Source: Populus alba (lineage: Eukaryota; Streptophyta; Magnoliopsida; Malpighiales; Salicaceae). From it: a stretch of 64,000 bases of DNA. Below, piece by piece: positions 1-13,932 of this stretch (its first letter is position 1; every line of letters begins with the position of its first letter). The notes under the pieces were generated by a model, which was given only the letters and a program-made list of their open reading frames with translations, was not told the origin of the DNA and did no database searches. A program made the translations under genes and the position numbers. The stretch is from assembly GCF_005239225.2 (NCBI RefSeq), contig NC_133301.1:11408318-11472317 (forward strand), given 5' to 3'.

Positions 1-77
1 CGCCACCAGCAGCTCCGCCATCGACGACAGCCACCACAGGTCAGCCCTTAACCCCTTATCTCGTTTTACTATTCATC

Positions 78-272
78 TTCTTGCTTGCAGAACGTGCACT
101 GTGCACGTTCTGCATGCAAGAATTAATTACCCGGTTACTGTGCATGTGCACAGTAACTTGGCAAATTAATTCACGGGGTTACTGTGTGACAGTAACCCCG
201 GTTACTATGCATGCTAATTAATTCTCTGGTTACTGTGCACACAGTAACCCGGTTACTATGTGCACAGTGACC
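78..272. repeat. Cluster of short perfect or near-perfect palindromes
   Basis: Four clear hairpins follow one another. 78-99 pairs with 101-122 (22-bp arms, one mismatch, 1-base spacer). 134-144 pairs with 147-157. 175-185 pairs with 189-199. 228-237 pairs with 240-249. A fifth imperfect one covers about 250-272. The last four share the core 'ggttactgtg...cacagtaacc'. All lie within the LTR fragment. Confidence 0.85.
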
Positions 273-274
273 AG

Positions 275-360
275 CCCATGCATTTGGGCCATGTTCGGCC
301 CAACCCATGTAAATGGGCCAGGTTTGGCCCAGCCCATGCAATTGGGCCTGATCCGGCCCA
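275..360. repeat. Three tandem 29-bp units with GGGCC/GGCCC motifs
   Basis: Units at 275-303, 304-332 and 333-360 each start with 'cccatg' and contain 'tgggcc' followed by 'ggccca' or 'ggcccag'. Differences between units are few. They sit directly after the palindrome cluster in the LTR. Confidence 0.85.
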
Positions 361-1145
361 TTTTTTTTAAAAAAATATTATTGTTTTAAAAAATATTTAT
401 GATGTTTCCATTTTTTTATTTATGTTATTATCGGGTAGTATTTTTATGTCGAAAAAAATACAAATCGGGTATTAAAATACCCAGGTTTTTTTGTCACAAA
501 CTTCCAAAAATATAAAAAAATTTTAAAAAACATTTTTGTGCATACGGCCAAGTATCTCAAATCTAAAACATCATATCGTATTTTTCATATGTCAAAAAAC
601 AATATTTTAGCATGCATTTTGGCTTTAATAACCAGTTTATTAAAGTCAAGAGAACATTGGCCAAAATTTCAAAAACAACAAAATATTTTATTTTGTTTGA
701 TTTTAGTATCAAGGATTATGAATTTATACGTAAATCGTATTCTTGATATTAAAAAGATATTTTCTTTTGACGACTTTGAATAGTTAGTTTTTTACCCGAT
801 AAAGATAAGGATCTCCTTACAGAGGAGGTCTTTTCTTAAACCGTAAACGAACAAACAATTCAAAAACCACAACACGATTTTAGATTTTATCAGACATTAA
901 AACAATGCAGCCTACCTTAGGTAGGGCGTAGTTGGGGTGCTAATACCTTCCCTTTACGCAACCAGTCTCCGTACCCGATCTCTAAAGACCAGTTAAGGTT
1001 CCTAGTAACCAGAATACTAGGTGGCGACTCCCAGTCCATATTTTCACATATAGAGACAAGAATTCCTTGTCTCTCCCTATTTTCCAGGAATAAACATTTC
1101 CGATTTTTCCTTGAGGGTGGACGATCGCCGCGCCGCCGCACACGT

Positions 1146-4100
1146 GCGACACTTTTTATGGTGAGTAATTAAGAAAAAATAGAGGAAATTAATTCTGTAA
1201 TTACTAAAATTAATTTTGCACTAGTTTTGCTTCAAAAAATTAGTATAAATGAAGGAATTTTCTGAACTTTGTAGTAGCTCTCAATCCTTCAACTCATTGT
1301 TTTTTCCATTTTTTGGCCTATTTTCTTCCATTTTAGAGCCTAAGTTCTTGTCCTTTGTGCAGAGTTTTTGAGTTCTTTTTTTTTTTCATTTGTTGAATTT
1401 TAAAGGAAGTGCATAATTTAAGGTAGTGTTTAGTTATTGTCCTAAAACAAAAAAGATAGAGACATCGAGGACAACGGAGATAAGATAGAATTAGTAACAA
1501 AGATATAATTATGTTTGGTAGTGGTGTACAAGAAAATGATTGCCTATGTATCTTGTTTTATTGATGATAGGTAAGATAAAATAAAATATGAAAAAATCTA
1601 TTTTACTTTTAATATATATTATTGTCAAACATATATATATTTTTAAAAACATTAGAAATTATTATTTTACTTTAGTTCATATTAAGTTTTGAAATTAACA
1701 ATAATATAATAAATCTAGTTATAAAACTTAACTAGGCTAGGACCTAGGGCCTGAATTGGTCCATGTTTAAGAAAAAAATATAAGAAGAATTGACCTAACC
1801 TAACCAATTCAAAAAAATTAAGATTGATTATTGACTCGGGGTAAAACCTATGTCAAAAACTTGTTGACTATTTAAAAAAATATATTTTTTTATTCAAAAC
1901 AATGTCGTGACATCTAGCACAATCCAGGTTTGTCACTTTACAAATATCATTAATGACTAAATTTAAATATGGCAAATGAGCTTCTAGTAAGATAGTAAGA
2001 TCTAAACTCAATAAGTGACCATGATTTATTAACTAATTTGTATAATGGTTAGCCTCATGATAAATATGCTTGATGAAAACTTATCATTGTATTTTAATAG
2101 GGATCCCTATTGCTTTAACTAATTGAGAAATCTTAATTGAAATTTGATCTAACTGTAGTAAATTTCCAAGGCAAATAAGTGTAGAACTTGGCACTTACTG
2201 ATTATCTTGTTGGAATATTCTGAAAGTGCAATTGCTATAAGAAAAAAACACAACTTAATTATGATTCATGAGCTATAAGTCACCTTAAGAATTAAAAGAA
2301 CAAAAAAACTAACATAAAAAGGATAGAGGCAACTCAAAACAAATATGAGCCATTGAATTTGGTTGAAAATGAAGGTGCAATTTGAGAAATGGAGTAGCAA
2401 CTCTATACATACTTCTTAATAAGATTCGTATTCTTATTGCAAAGCGCTTTTCAATTTAGATGTTCATACCTTTTTGTTTTGTTTTATACTTTCAAAACCA
2501 TTGGTGTATACCATGTTTGAAGATTTTTTAAAAAATAAAACCATGATTGATGGGTGGCATTTTTAGGTCAAATTTCAAATGAGTTCCATTTACTTGTGGT
2601 GTTAATTTTTTTTGAAAATTATTATCTTACATTAATTTTTTAACATGAAACATTAAGATGATTAAAACAAAATAAAGGTGAAGAAGAAATCGATGTCAAA
2701 GAACCATTGGTTGACTTGTTTATTGTGAAATTAAAAACTTTTTGTCCTACATAGAAGAAAAAAAATACAATATTGTCTTGTAGTTTGTCAAAGAACAATT
2801 GTCCCATTCAAATTAGACGTCATTTGGTAGTGTGGTAGAAAAATACAATAGTATGTTTTTAATGTTTTCAAATCATTTTGATGTGCTAATCTCAAAAATA
2901 ATTTTTAAAAAATAAAAAAAATATTATTGGCATGCTTTTCTGAGTAAAAAGTATTTTAAAAAGCAACAACAACCATACTTCCAAATACGCTCTTAGCTCA
3001 GGTCAAGATCAAGCATAGACGCAAGCATTAGTTATGAGTCCTAGGCCTTAGGCTTTGGGTCCTAGGTCCTGAGCTTGAGTTTGAGTTTTTTTGCTAATAT
3101 CTATCATATGAATAAAGAGTTTGAATAGTTGTCTTCTTCTTCTTCCCGAATAGTTTTTTCGAAGGAAAAAAGTCTTATTAAGGCAAACTAAATGCCATAT
3201 TTCAAAATTTTTATGGAATGTAATTAAGAAAAAAAACATTGAAATTTAGTTTTGGTAATTACTAGAACATTTTTGCATCAATTTTGGTTTTAAAAATCAT
3301 TATAAAAAAGGGTTGAAGGAGAGGTGTTTTATACATTTTTCATTAGCTCTCAAGTCTTTGAATTTTTTGTTTTTGTTTTTTCAATTTCATTTGCCTTTTT
3401 TGTTTTTGTCCCTCGTATATTGAGTTCATTCTTTATTTGATTCGTTAACTTTTAAAGGAATTGTATACTTTAAAAGTATAGTTCTTGGAATCTTGAGAAA
3501 GAGTTTTGCATCAAAATATAAGTAATAAAACTTTAAAGATAAATTATCTAAATTGACAATAACAAATTTTCTTCTTAAACAAGTATTATAGCTATAATAT
3601 GGTTTTATTCAAATTATATAATTATCCTTATATATCATAATATGCTTGTTAGGATTCAAGTTAGCATATAACTTTTGATTTATAGGCATAGAATGCATGC
3701 TACTTGTTTGATTAGATATAATTGCATGATTAACTAAACAAAATTATCTACAAAAAAAATACATATTACATGATTTGTAAGTCAAATCTATACCTCACAA
3801 ACAATATTAAAAAATTATATCTATGTAATTTAGATATATTAATATATTGTTGAGAAAATTAGTAATTTTCATGTTTGGGTTGTCCTAATCTTTAGGAGTG
3901 TCAGTAAGTTTGTTTCTATTTACCTAGTCAATAGAAGTTTGTTTTCAACATTGGATAGTGTCTATTTTTATGTTGCTTTTAGTTATGTATTAGTCTATTT
4001 ATAGGCTAATTGCTTATCAATGAATTATAAGAAAGTTGATTCTGTGCATTCTCTATATCATCTGCTTTCTATTGTTGCTTTAACTTTGTAAAAAACATCC

Positions 4101-4491
4101 TATAGTATTTTGTTTGTATCATATATACTATTTTAAAATTAATAAGCTTTACATATATGAATATATACTATTTTAAAATTAATGGTGTGAACTGTTTATT
4201 TTATTCTATTATAAACATAGGAATTGAAAATTTAGTATTAATACCGCGCACTAAAACCACAAAGAACATAGCATAAAATGCATCGATACTTATTAATTTA
4301 TTTTTGAAATTTCTACAATCATTTAAGCTAGCAAGTCCAAAGTAGGATGCTTTACTTCAAGTGCCTCATCAAAAAAAAAAAATTACTAATTATGACTAAC
4401 ACATAATAGAATAAAAAAAAACCCTTAAAAAACTAGTGTGGAGTATACATTCAAATACCAAACACTACCATAAAATTAAATTGTAGAATAT

Positions 4492-4494
<3 letters not shown>
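1146..4494. other. AT-rich intergenic DNA without a supported gene
   Basis: No open reading frame with recognisable protein features. Short ORFs here are low-complexity (Lys/Phe/Ile-rich) and typical of random AT-rich sequence. It contains one copy of the dispersed MITE-like repeat at about 2,815-2,996. Confidence 0.6.
2815..2996. repeat. MITE-like dispersed repeat, copy 1
   Basis: It begins 'catttggtagtgtgg', carries the internal core 'ttttgatgtgct...caaaaataatttttaaaaa' and ends near 'aaaaagcaacaacaaccat'. The same core recurs near 42,800-43,015 and in more degenerate or reversed form elsewhere in the window. Confidence 0.6.

Positions 4495-4529
<35 letters not shown>
4495..4529. repeat. 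(AT)n microsatellite
   Basis: About 35 bases of uninterrupted AT dinucleotides. Confidence 0.95.
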
Positions 4530-4531
<2 letters not shown>

Positions 4532-7500
4532 GGAATATTTTGTCGGTATTAATCATTAGCAATGGAATATTGTTGTTGAGATATTGCTCATCGGCTTTTC
4601 TATTCTGTTAGCAATTCCATTGATAATTTCTAATATCAATAAAATTATTGATGGAATATTCCTTTGATATTTTTTTAAAAAATAGAATTACCAACAAAAT
4701 AGTCTTTCTATGGAAGATTTTGCTGGTGATTTTCAAATTTTTTTTCATAATATGAGTTTTAAGAAACTGACTCACACCATTTCTTAATATTCTACAATTG
4801 ATGGGTCTGTATTCAATTTGACAACATAATCTCTAAAATAGATCAAACCCGTATAAGTCTACTTCCTAGCATATTCAACCTGTTTTAATGCAAGGAATGT
4901 AATATATCATCGATTTCTTTGACGAATATGATCAATGTTGTCAAAATAGTAATTATATAATCAAAGATATACCAAGTGTTAATCCATATTAAACATAGAT
5001 CAACCAGCGATCCTAGCACATGAAGATTGTTTCTCTTCACCATTGTCTAGTCTAGTGTAGTCTCCTAATATAAATATATAATAATTTATGTTCACTATTG
5101 TCATTTCCATGAAATAAAGGGAAAAAATAGTTATTTTACAAAATTGCTTCAAACATAAGAAAATCTTACACCCATTCTTTGTTTAAGACAAATTTTCAAA
5201 AACTTAGATTCCAAAAGTAAAATATGCAAAAAACTATTATTCTACCATATACTGTTAAAGAAGGAATATAGTGTCAATTTACTGAGTTTTTCCACTATTA
5301 GTAGAAACATAACCATTTTTTCCTAGAAGCTCTCCAAAAGTAAATTCCAATATAATAAAACCCTGTCTTTTAACACAAACACACTCACATTTGACCAGCA
5401 AGCATTGCTCTATACTTTAAGATTTAAAATAGGAGCTCATAAATCCAATACATATATAGGTGTAGCTAGCTAATAGAAATGAAGACTTAGAACTCCAGAT
5501 AATTAATTCATGATTTAAAATAGTGTCTACACTATAAAATTATGCATATTGCAACAAGAACCTCCTCCTAGTTCACAAGTTCAACATCTGAATCAGCATA
5601 GATGTGTATGGATGAAACACAAATAGTATATTGATTTAACTTGCATAGATGTGTATGGATGGTACCCAGCTACCTACCAATTATTTATTCAATTTAAGAA
5701 TAATTAACATCAATTAATACCCTTGTTATTATTAATTACACAATAATTTATTTTTTCTAAAATTTTCATGAAAATCCTAAATTAGCTAAATTTAATGGGG
5801 ATCCAACTAATTATCCATCATCTATTCAATTCAGACTTATTCAACTTAAAATATGACCTTTAATTATTATCATTTCTATATAGTTTAATTTTTCAACTGA
5901 ATTATAAAATTGACAAAAAAATAATAATTAGTACCCATTAAATTAACTATCATTTCTTCAATTCTAACACATATAAATTACAAAATCACATTCAATTTCT
6001 TCAAATGACAAATGAAATTTATTGTACCCAAGTCTCAAACAAACTCTAAAATACAAATTTTATATTAATACACTAAAATTTGACCTATAAAAACAAGTAA
6101 AACACTTAAATATATAAGTAAATTATAAAATTAATTACAAATAAATTTTAATAGATTAATGATCCAAAAAATAAATTGATGGGCTTGCTTACTTGACAAA
6201 GTGAAGTTTGACAAGAAAATGAACCAAGAGAGGAAAGCTTAGGCCTTGAAAGAAGCGTTGACTGGTTTGTTGTGGCTGGATTTTATGGTGTTGGGCAGAG
6301 ATTTTAGAGAGAGAAAGAGAGGGGAGAGGTTTTCGACTGAAAATTCAAAAGAATGAGATAAAAATTTATCGAGGTTGTGTTTAAAAATGTTGTTAGATTT
6401 AATTTTATCTTGAAATCATTGACAAGATTTTCATCAATTATTTAACTTGTAAAAAAAATGACATATTTTTTTTTTAATTTTATCATTCAGTAAATTATAA
6501 CATAATGTTTTCCATGGATGTTTTTATTTTCAATTTCTTCCAGTGAAACAAACAAATTAAAAGTTCTATCTAGGGTACTTTTTGGAAAGCTGTTTCACTA
6601 CTAATATCGAATCAAAAGGCATCTAAGCAAACAATGTTGGCATAATTTTTCTGTAAAGTTAACTTAGTAATCCAATCCTACTTTTCCAACATCTTGCAAG
6701 AAAATACGTGCAGCCATGTTTTTTATATCAAATACAGGCACACAATAACTTGTTTCATGTTGTGTCTCATCCTTTTTTTCAGCTAGTGATACAAAATTAT
6801 TGTGTGGAGTGTGGTGTTTGTGTGGTCCATCGTTAAAGCTAGCTTCTAGCTATTTCTTCGTCTTCAGACAATGTTTTGTGGTCCAAATATATATTCGTTT
6901 TGAGCAGCTGCTACAAAATAATACCATTGCTATGATCTAAATAACGACCAATTTCTCTTTGAAATAATTTATCCCAACAAATAAAAGATATTAGGAAGGG
7001 TAAATGAAAAAAAAAAAAACTATATAGAGTACTGTAGAATAAGGTATTCATTAAAAATAATCAAAATTTTATTATTAAATAATTTCTAATCGAGTAATTC
7101 ATAACTTAAACAAATATAAAAATTGAACTAATCAAACTAGCAAAATTTTAAAAAATAATAAAGAAAAAACAATAAAAATCTTAAATACACTAGGGAATTC
7201 AAAATATAAAGAGCAAAAAAAATAAAATTAGCCTAAACACACTTTTAAGATCTAATTTAAAAATTTTAAGAAACTTATCTAGTTATAACCATGTTTAAAA
7301 TTTAACGTGTAAAATCTCCTATCATAATCTGAACACGTTGAATTGAAAATACCACCCTTTGCAATCTAGGTCTCTTTTTAGAGGTGTCTTTTTAGGCTTA
7401 GTCATACTTCATTAATTCATAAAAATCCCTACAATTTTATCCACATCATCAAATTGGGTAGATCCACGGCGATTTATAGAACCACATACATCATAATTTG

Positions 7501-8744
7501 AAAACTCTTTTTTGGAATTTATTATTAAAAGCTAGGTGATTTATCAAATATAAACATGTGTGCAATCCATTTCCTAGTATATTACATGAAATAATTTACA
7601 CTTCTCTTCCACTTATTTCATTATTACAATAAATTAATATATTTGCATGATTTACGTTTATATTTGTTATTCTTTTAAGTAATACTTGTACTTTGTGATT
7701 CAAAATTTCACAATGCCATCATTATACAGTGATGATTAATTTTTATTTAGAAGAAAAGGTGAGAATAGTATTATTTGAACTTGTAATTTACTAATTTTTT
7801 TTTTTGTTAATCGTGGGTATCCGAGCCAGCTTACGCATACCTTAATTAATCCTCCAAGATTCTAAAATTAACAACTATATAAGTCTCTAGTAACTATGAA
7901 GTTTGTGGCACTAGCTCAAAATTGTGGCTTCTGGAAAGTAAACTCAGAGTCTGATTAATTGAGTTATACTCCTCAAAATTAACAAAATAATTTCAATTCA
8001 AAAAAATTAAACTATTAGATAAATAAAAAAAATAATTTTAGATAAGTTTCTAATTATAATTAGTCAACAAAAAAACACCAACACATATATGTCATATCAA
8101 CAAAGACAATTAAATTTAATAATTTAATTTTTTAAATTGATATAGTTTTTTTTATTTAATATCAGAGATAAGTCGTTGGCATAGTCATGAAATTTAAATT
8201 GTATATTTTTTAATTAAAAAAATAAAATAATAATAAATTTAAGCAAGTTTTAATTTTAAAATAATTGCATCTAAAATTGTATATTATAATTCAAGTTTCA
8301 AGTTTAAATGTATTATAATTAATATAAAACTATGTTTAATAAATCACTTGCCAATCTAAACTTTGAGATACGAAATGATGATTAAATATATATATAACTA
8401 CCTCTTCAGGAAATTATTGAGAAGGTCCTCACTTTGAAGATGCAATAAGTAAGCAATCTAGATAATATTAAAGATCGTGCAAATCCAATAATATTTTGCA
8501 ATGTCAATTTTGGCGGTCATTATCGTATCTCTCTCGAGATAATGTTTCGCTTATATTTATCCCGAATTCCAATGAGTCTAATTAGAGTTGAGATCACAGT
8601 TTAACTTCATCAAAATTTGGTGCGATGATCACACGAAGCTCAAGCATTTTATCACGTAATCGCATTGTCAAAGGGGCCCATTACGTGTCTTTTCAACTTT
8701 CCACTGGCTTGTGCTCTAGCTAGACAGGAAAGCACGTTTCAAGT
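4530..8744. other. AT-rich intergenic DNA, possibly including a decayed non-autonomous transposon
   Basis: 4,530-4,770 contains several related short blocks such as 'tttgtcggtatta', 'ccattgataattt' and 'attgatggaatatt' in both orientations, reminiscent of subterminal repeats of a DNA transposon. A similar motif recurs near 6,395-6,450. A short exact repeat ('catagatgtgtatggatg') occurs near 5,598 and 5,644. No coding region is supported. Confidence 0.4.
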
Positions 8745-9525
8745 ACGTTTTCGTTTGTTTTTTTTTTTAAATAAAATAAAATAATTTATTTTTGAATTAA
8801 ATTTAATATTAGAAATAATTTTAAAAAATTAAAAAAAATTAAAAAAATAATTGTTATTACACTTTCAAAAACATTTTTAGTTAGTTGTGTCCTTAGGATT
8901 TTAGCTTTTATTAAACAATTTTTTACTCATAAAATATGTTAAAATAAGATATTTTTTGTTTTTTAAGTTTTATTTTTAACATGTTAATATCAAAACATTT
9001 TTAAAAAATAAAAATTTTGAAATTTTTTAAACAACACGGACACGGCATTAAAAACACTCTCTATCAACTGCTTCAAACGTGCCCCACTATAATTAATCCA
9101 TATTGGGGTGTGTAGGACATTAATAATTATCATCTGGGAAGTACTCTGGCCTCTCTTCTTCATGTTAAAGCACTGTCGTGATGCAAAGGGTGATGAATCA
9201 TACTGTTTTTTTTATCATGATAGTGAGAGAAGCAATTTCTTGCATGCTCTTCCAGCCTGTCGTTACTCAGGAAAATTGTTAATACATGACAAAGATTCTA
9301 ATTAATGATAAAATTTGGTGAATTATGTATTTGTTTATTTTTATGTTTTAAAAATATTTTAAAAAAAATTAAAATTTTTTATTTTTTTATTTATGTTAAA
9401 TTAATATATTTTTAGTATTTTAAAATTATTTTAATGTGCTCATGTAAAAAATTATTTTTAAAAAATAAAAAAATTTATTAATATATATTTTAATATAAAA
9501 AATTATTTAAAAAACAATCATATAC
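8745..9525. repeat. Two degenerate MITE-like repeat copies
   Basis: About 8,745-9,065 and 9,325-9,525 show the 'ttaatgtgct...aaaaattatttttaaaaaataaaa' style core and 'aaaacaa' ends of the dispersed family, with many substitutions. The 65-codon ORF between them (from 9,108) has no recognisable features. Confidence 0.4.
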
Positions 9526-9884
9526 CTATTGAAGAAGCTATATATATTATGTTAGATACATGTGCATGTAGGAAGATCATATTTCATAATTATTAGATGT
9601 GTGGTAACCGGAAGGAAAGGAGAAACCTGTCGGGCCTATGTTGAAGGTAAATACAATTAATGTTAGAAAAATAAATATATCATTTATTAGTGGGAAGTAA
9701 ATGGATGAGAAAGTAAAGAGCAACGAAATTTGGCACGGAAAATCTGCCCATGTAATTTATTTGTAGAGATTCCAGATAATAAATAACTGCTGTGGTCACT
9801 AAGTTATATTTTTCTTAGGATTAAAGTTATCAAAAAAACAGTATAAAGAAATTAATAATTGATTTAGTGAAAAACAATTATAAA

Positions 9885-10125
9885 ATAATATAAATTATAT
9901 CTTGAAATCTCACTTAATAGTTTTAAGCTATTGGATTGAGATAGTTATTTAACATGTTATTAAAACTTTAATGACCAAGCGGTCACGAGTTCAAATCTCA
10001 TTATCTTTATTTATTTGATAAAAATTAAGCATAAGATAATATGTATCAGTGCAAGTTTCGAACCTAATCTTATCTTAAAATCTCATTTAATAGTTTAAGT
10101 TATTGGGTTGAGATAAATCTTGGAC
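9885..10125. repeat. Degenerate short retroelement-like repeat with internal direct repeats
   Basis: Two related blocks 'ctcacttaatagttttaagctattggattgagat' (split here by differences) and 'ctcatttaatagtttaagttattgggttgagat' lie at about 9,909 and 10,082. Between them is 'gagttcaaatctc', which resembles an RNA polymerase III B-box, followed by 'gataaaaattaagca'. The arrangement matches a repeat I recognise from many plant genomes, but its class (SINE or short LTR element) cannot be settled here. Confidence 0.45.
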
Positions 10126-13100
10126 AAAAATAACATCTCAATGGATGAATCTAAAATCATGACTTTCGTATTATTGGAGGCAGAGGGTAGATTAGAGTAT
10201 TCTTCAAAAACATTTCGGTCCGTATAGCTTGTTCTACTCCATAATAAATATTCTGGTCATAGATTCTCTTGGTCCCTTCATTTTTTCCAAAATGGAATCT
10301 ATAGTAGCATCCCTTGAAAGTATTGATTGATTATTTTATAATGGAAGCTTAAAAAGAGATGAATTGAACAATGTGTAGACAGAACTATTTACAAGTTGGG
10401 ATAAAATTTTAATAAATGAAAACACTTAGGAAAAAAAACTTAAGACCCTGCCCGTAAACTAGTCCACATTTTTCTTTTTTCTCAAACTACTAGTCCACAT
10501 TTCCTATTTACCCAGGGTTTTCCAACCTTATATCCTATGCAATAAGGGCTTCGTACGGGTCAGCTACAAGAAAAGGCCAACCTGAGCTCTTCTTTCATAT
10601 TGGGTTTTAAATAGTTCTAGGAAGAATACTCAATTTGTTAAAAAAATTAAAATATAGTTTGGACTCTGTGTCTTTAAAAATTTTTAATTTTTTTTATGTT
10701 TTTGAATTGTTTTAATGTGTTGATTTTTAATTATATTTTTAAATAAAAAAATATTTTAAACTATAACCATAATTCCAGACATGTTTTAAACCTAACAGCT
10801 CTAAAAGAGGGTCAAAATTTTGTATAACCTCATACTGGAAGCCTTACTATGCTCATGGATTCTATATAAAACCCAGCAATATTTTCTGGCTTCGAACGGG
10901 ATTTCTTTCAACTTTTTTTCCTTCTCAGCCACTAGTGTCTTCACAATTAATTATTGAACTTGTCTAGTTTCTCGAGAACCTACCTGCATCTTATGCTTTG
11001 AACTAGTTATATAAGGAAAAGCCTTCCCCTCTACTTTATAAGCTTTGGGTTATTATTTTCTTCTCAAAGGCAAAAGAGTAAATTTCACATCATCTTTACT
11101 AAACTTGTACAAATTATTACTACATTCTGTTTATTTTCATCAACATGCTTGTTAGGTTCATTCGGAATTTTTTGAAGTGTGGACATGAAAATCTGTTCTA
11201 TAAACGAAACTACTAGATATTCCAGTTAAATTAGACTACATTAATTAACTAACATTTAAGGACGTTTATTCTGTTTCCAAGGAAGAAGATAGATAAAAAA
11301 AACAAGAAAAAAAGTTAATGGAAATCAACATGAGTAGGTGAGAGCTTTATTGCAGGAGTTTAAAGAAATTTGAAGAATTTAGAGAGCGAATGAAAAGAAA
11401 GTCATTTGGAGCATTAAAAGGTATAAAAGCTGCACCAGTAAACATTGCAGGTGTGCTTCCTTACTGCTCATATTTGTGCTGCATCAAACTCCAGAAATTG
11501 ATTGAAGGTGTCGGTAAATCAATTAGATTGCCTACATAACTTGTTTTAATATTTTTTTATGCATGCTCCATATCTTTTTACGAAAATGATACCTATACAA
11601 CACTCCAATACAAATATTTAAATGTACTGCAAGTTAATTAGAAAATATTAAATATATTATTGTAATCTATTTATCCTTTGATTCAGTCGGTCTCTTTGAT
11701 TATCATCAACAAATACAAGTTTTAATTAATAAACAATGCATGTAAAACCTTTAAACTCGTAATATATGTGTTTGTGATTATGTAATAAGGGTAATTATTT
11801 CTCAGGATTTGAATGGTGATAGATAAATATTTTTTGTTTTTAAATGGTTTATCTCTTCTTGTTCCATCAACCAAAGACAAGGTCATGACATAGTATCATA
11901 GAGTCCAGTCAAGCACTTAGCTTAGAGATGATGGGTTTGGTAAAGCTGTCGGACCTATTATCTTCAAATTCAACCAAATATTGAACCCGAATATATATAA
12001 ATTTAGAGAGTTGACAAATCTATTATTTTCAGGTTCAGCCAAGCGTTGAGCTAATACTCTTTTTAACTCTTAAGAATCTTAGGCTTTATAATTAGACCAT
12101 GAATGAGAGATATTTTAATATGATAAGTCAGAGATATTTTATTTTGATGATTCGAAGATATTTCGTTTACATGTTAATCCTTTTTTTTTTTTGTTTTCTA
12201 AAAAGAGACAATCTTCATAGACTATAAAAGGGACCTTGATATCTTTCAAAGGCAATTTTTTTTTTCTCAACTCCTAATTGCATATCTTTTCTTGGAATTC
12301 TTCTCTAAAAAATGATTGTATTTTTTCTAAAATGATATTTATTTAAGCATCAGAAAATCTTTAAAGTTACAAGAGTAGACCTTTTATAAATATCAGGTGT
12401 TATCTATCAATAATCTTGGCTAGAAAAAACGATTCAAATCACCAAAATCAGGGAATTAACACATTATCCAAGACATTAGCTAGGCCCTCAAGCCTATTGG
12501 ATTCATACCAGCCTCAATAAATGGAATCGGATTTCGAGCATGTATGGTATTGTAATAATACTTGTTTTTTTAGAGTAAGTTTTCATTTAAAAATACATTA
12601 AAAAAATATATTTTTTAATTTTTAACATCGTTACATTAAAATGATACAAAAAAAAAAAAATTGAAGCAAAACAAATTAATTTTTTCAAAAATATTTTAAA
12701 ATATAAAAATAAACCAGCTCTATATGTCGATATTGGATTTTCAACATGCTTTTTTATATATATAAAGAGAGAAAACATTCGATGCAATTCAATCAATTAG
12801 CTCCCTTTTCGGTGCAAGTTGCGATCGATGAAAGTTATTTATCAAGGAAAATTCCCCACATATATAAATATCTGCATAATAGACAGCAATTTCTAAATAT
12901 TAACTCGCATTTCAACAACAGGTACGGTATTTATGGCCTGCTCTATCCTCTGTATTTTGGTTCCGGTGCCTGATTTATTCCGGGGCACCTCTACATAAAG
13001 TTTCATAATCAGTTTCACTGTTTCAGAGTCCTATAGTTGTAAAAAAAGAAAGAAATAAACAGTCTTTAGCTACATAGATTGTAGCCTAGGCATCCACCTA

Positions 13101-13932
13101 CAGAAAACCTATAACCTACTATTAGTACTAAATTAGAAATTAAGCAAGACCATGCCAATGTGATTCCTGTATAGATCGGCACCAGTAACCAAAGGAAGAG
13201 TTGAGATTCCTGTCCATGCCAAAGTTAAAACAAAACATGTTGAATGCATCAGGCTAAATTGATCCCTTTAGCTAGTTATTTACAGTATTAGCTTCATTTT
13301 AACCTACTTTAAGAATGTTTCATGCCAATCTGAATATATTTGTTATCACCAGATTTACATTTCTTTTCAGTAGTTTTAGCAGCCTTTTAAATCGTTGACA
13401 CTCGGGTCAAAGAACTAATCAGAAGTGAAGAAAATTGAGAGAAACATATATCCGTCACCTGCTTGATAGATTCATGAAGAAGCATAGAGAAGTAAATAAT
13501 ATGTTTTTTTCTTTCAAGATTTGGAAGCACCGATCGATAATTAAATAGTAGTAAGATTAGCGGTGCCGGTGAGCAATGAAGTTATATCTTGTTTACTTGC
13601 ACGCCGTAACAGCTCTCTGAAAACCTACAACCCTACAAATTAACCAACCTGCCTGCTCTGAGCATAAAAGCTTTACCTCCTTGGCCTTTACACACCTCCC
13701 ATCAGCCACTGCTATCTGCGTTTGCCATACTCATCGATCCTAGTTCCCAAGCCATGCGCCTTCCTGCCAAAGCATAAACTCCATTGATGCCTGGTCAAAC
13801 AAAAAATGACCCTTCATGGCCTTCTCTTCTACATCCGTTTGCTCTAATTGATGTGAAATCAATTACAATATAAACCTAGCTAAGCTCAAAAGCTTGTCTG
13901 TGTAACTGTTGCTGTTCTGATAAACACAAGTC
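10126..13932. other. Intergenic DNA upstream of the subtilase, no supported gene
   Basis: The sequence is AT-rich with a degenerate MITE-like copy at about 10,645-10,790 and possibly another at 12,560-12,700. The ORF at 12,746-12,973 has no homologue that I recognise and no favourable features. From about 13,560 the composition becomes more balanced and probably includes the subtilase promoter. 'tataaac' near 13,870 is a candidate TATA box about 60 bases before the start codon. Confidence 0.5.

Larger units (their letters stand above)
1..1145. mobile_element. Ty3/gypsy-type LTR fragment, cut by the window start
   Basis: The stretch is compositionally unlike the flanking AT-rich DNA. Its last part (about 905-1,145) contains a 'cctaccttaggtagggcg' block, a 'ggtgctaatacc' block and 'ggtggcgactcc', a set I know from the ends of plant Ty3/gypsy LTRs and the adjoining untranslated leader. 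The first 360 bases hold palindromes and a tandem repeat (listed separately). 361-900 is AT-rich, with no coding capacity I can support. No gag or pol follows, so this is a solo or truncated LTR. Orientation and outer borders are not determined because the element runs off the window. Confidence 0.6.

Noticed and set aside
538..783. 81-codon ORF in the LTR region
   Set aside because: Phe/Ile/Lys/Asn-rich product of AT-rich DNA without any family motif.
12746..12973. 75-codon ORF
   Set aside because: No recognisable domain, no splice partners and no conserved motif. It overlaps a poly-A/T repeat at its start.
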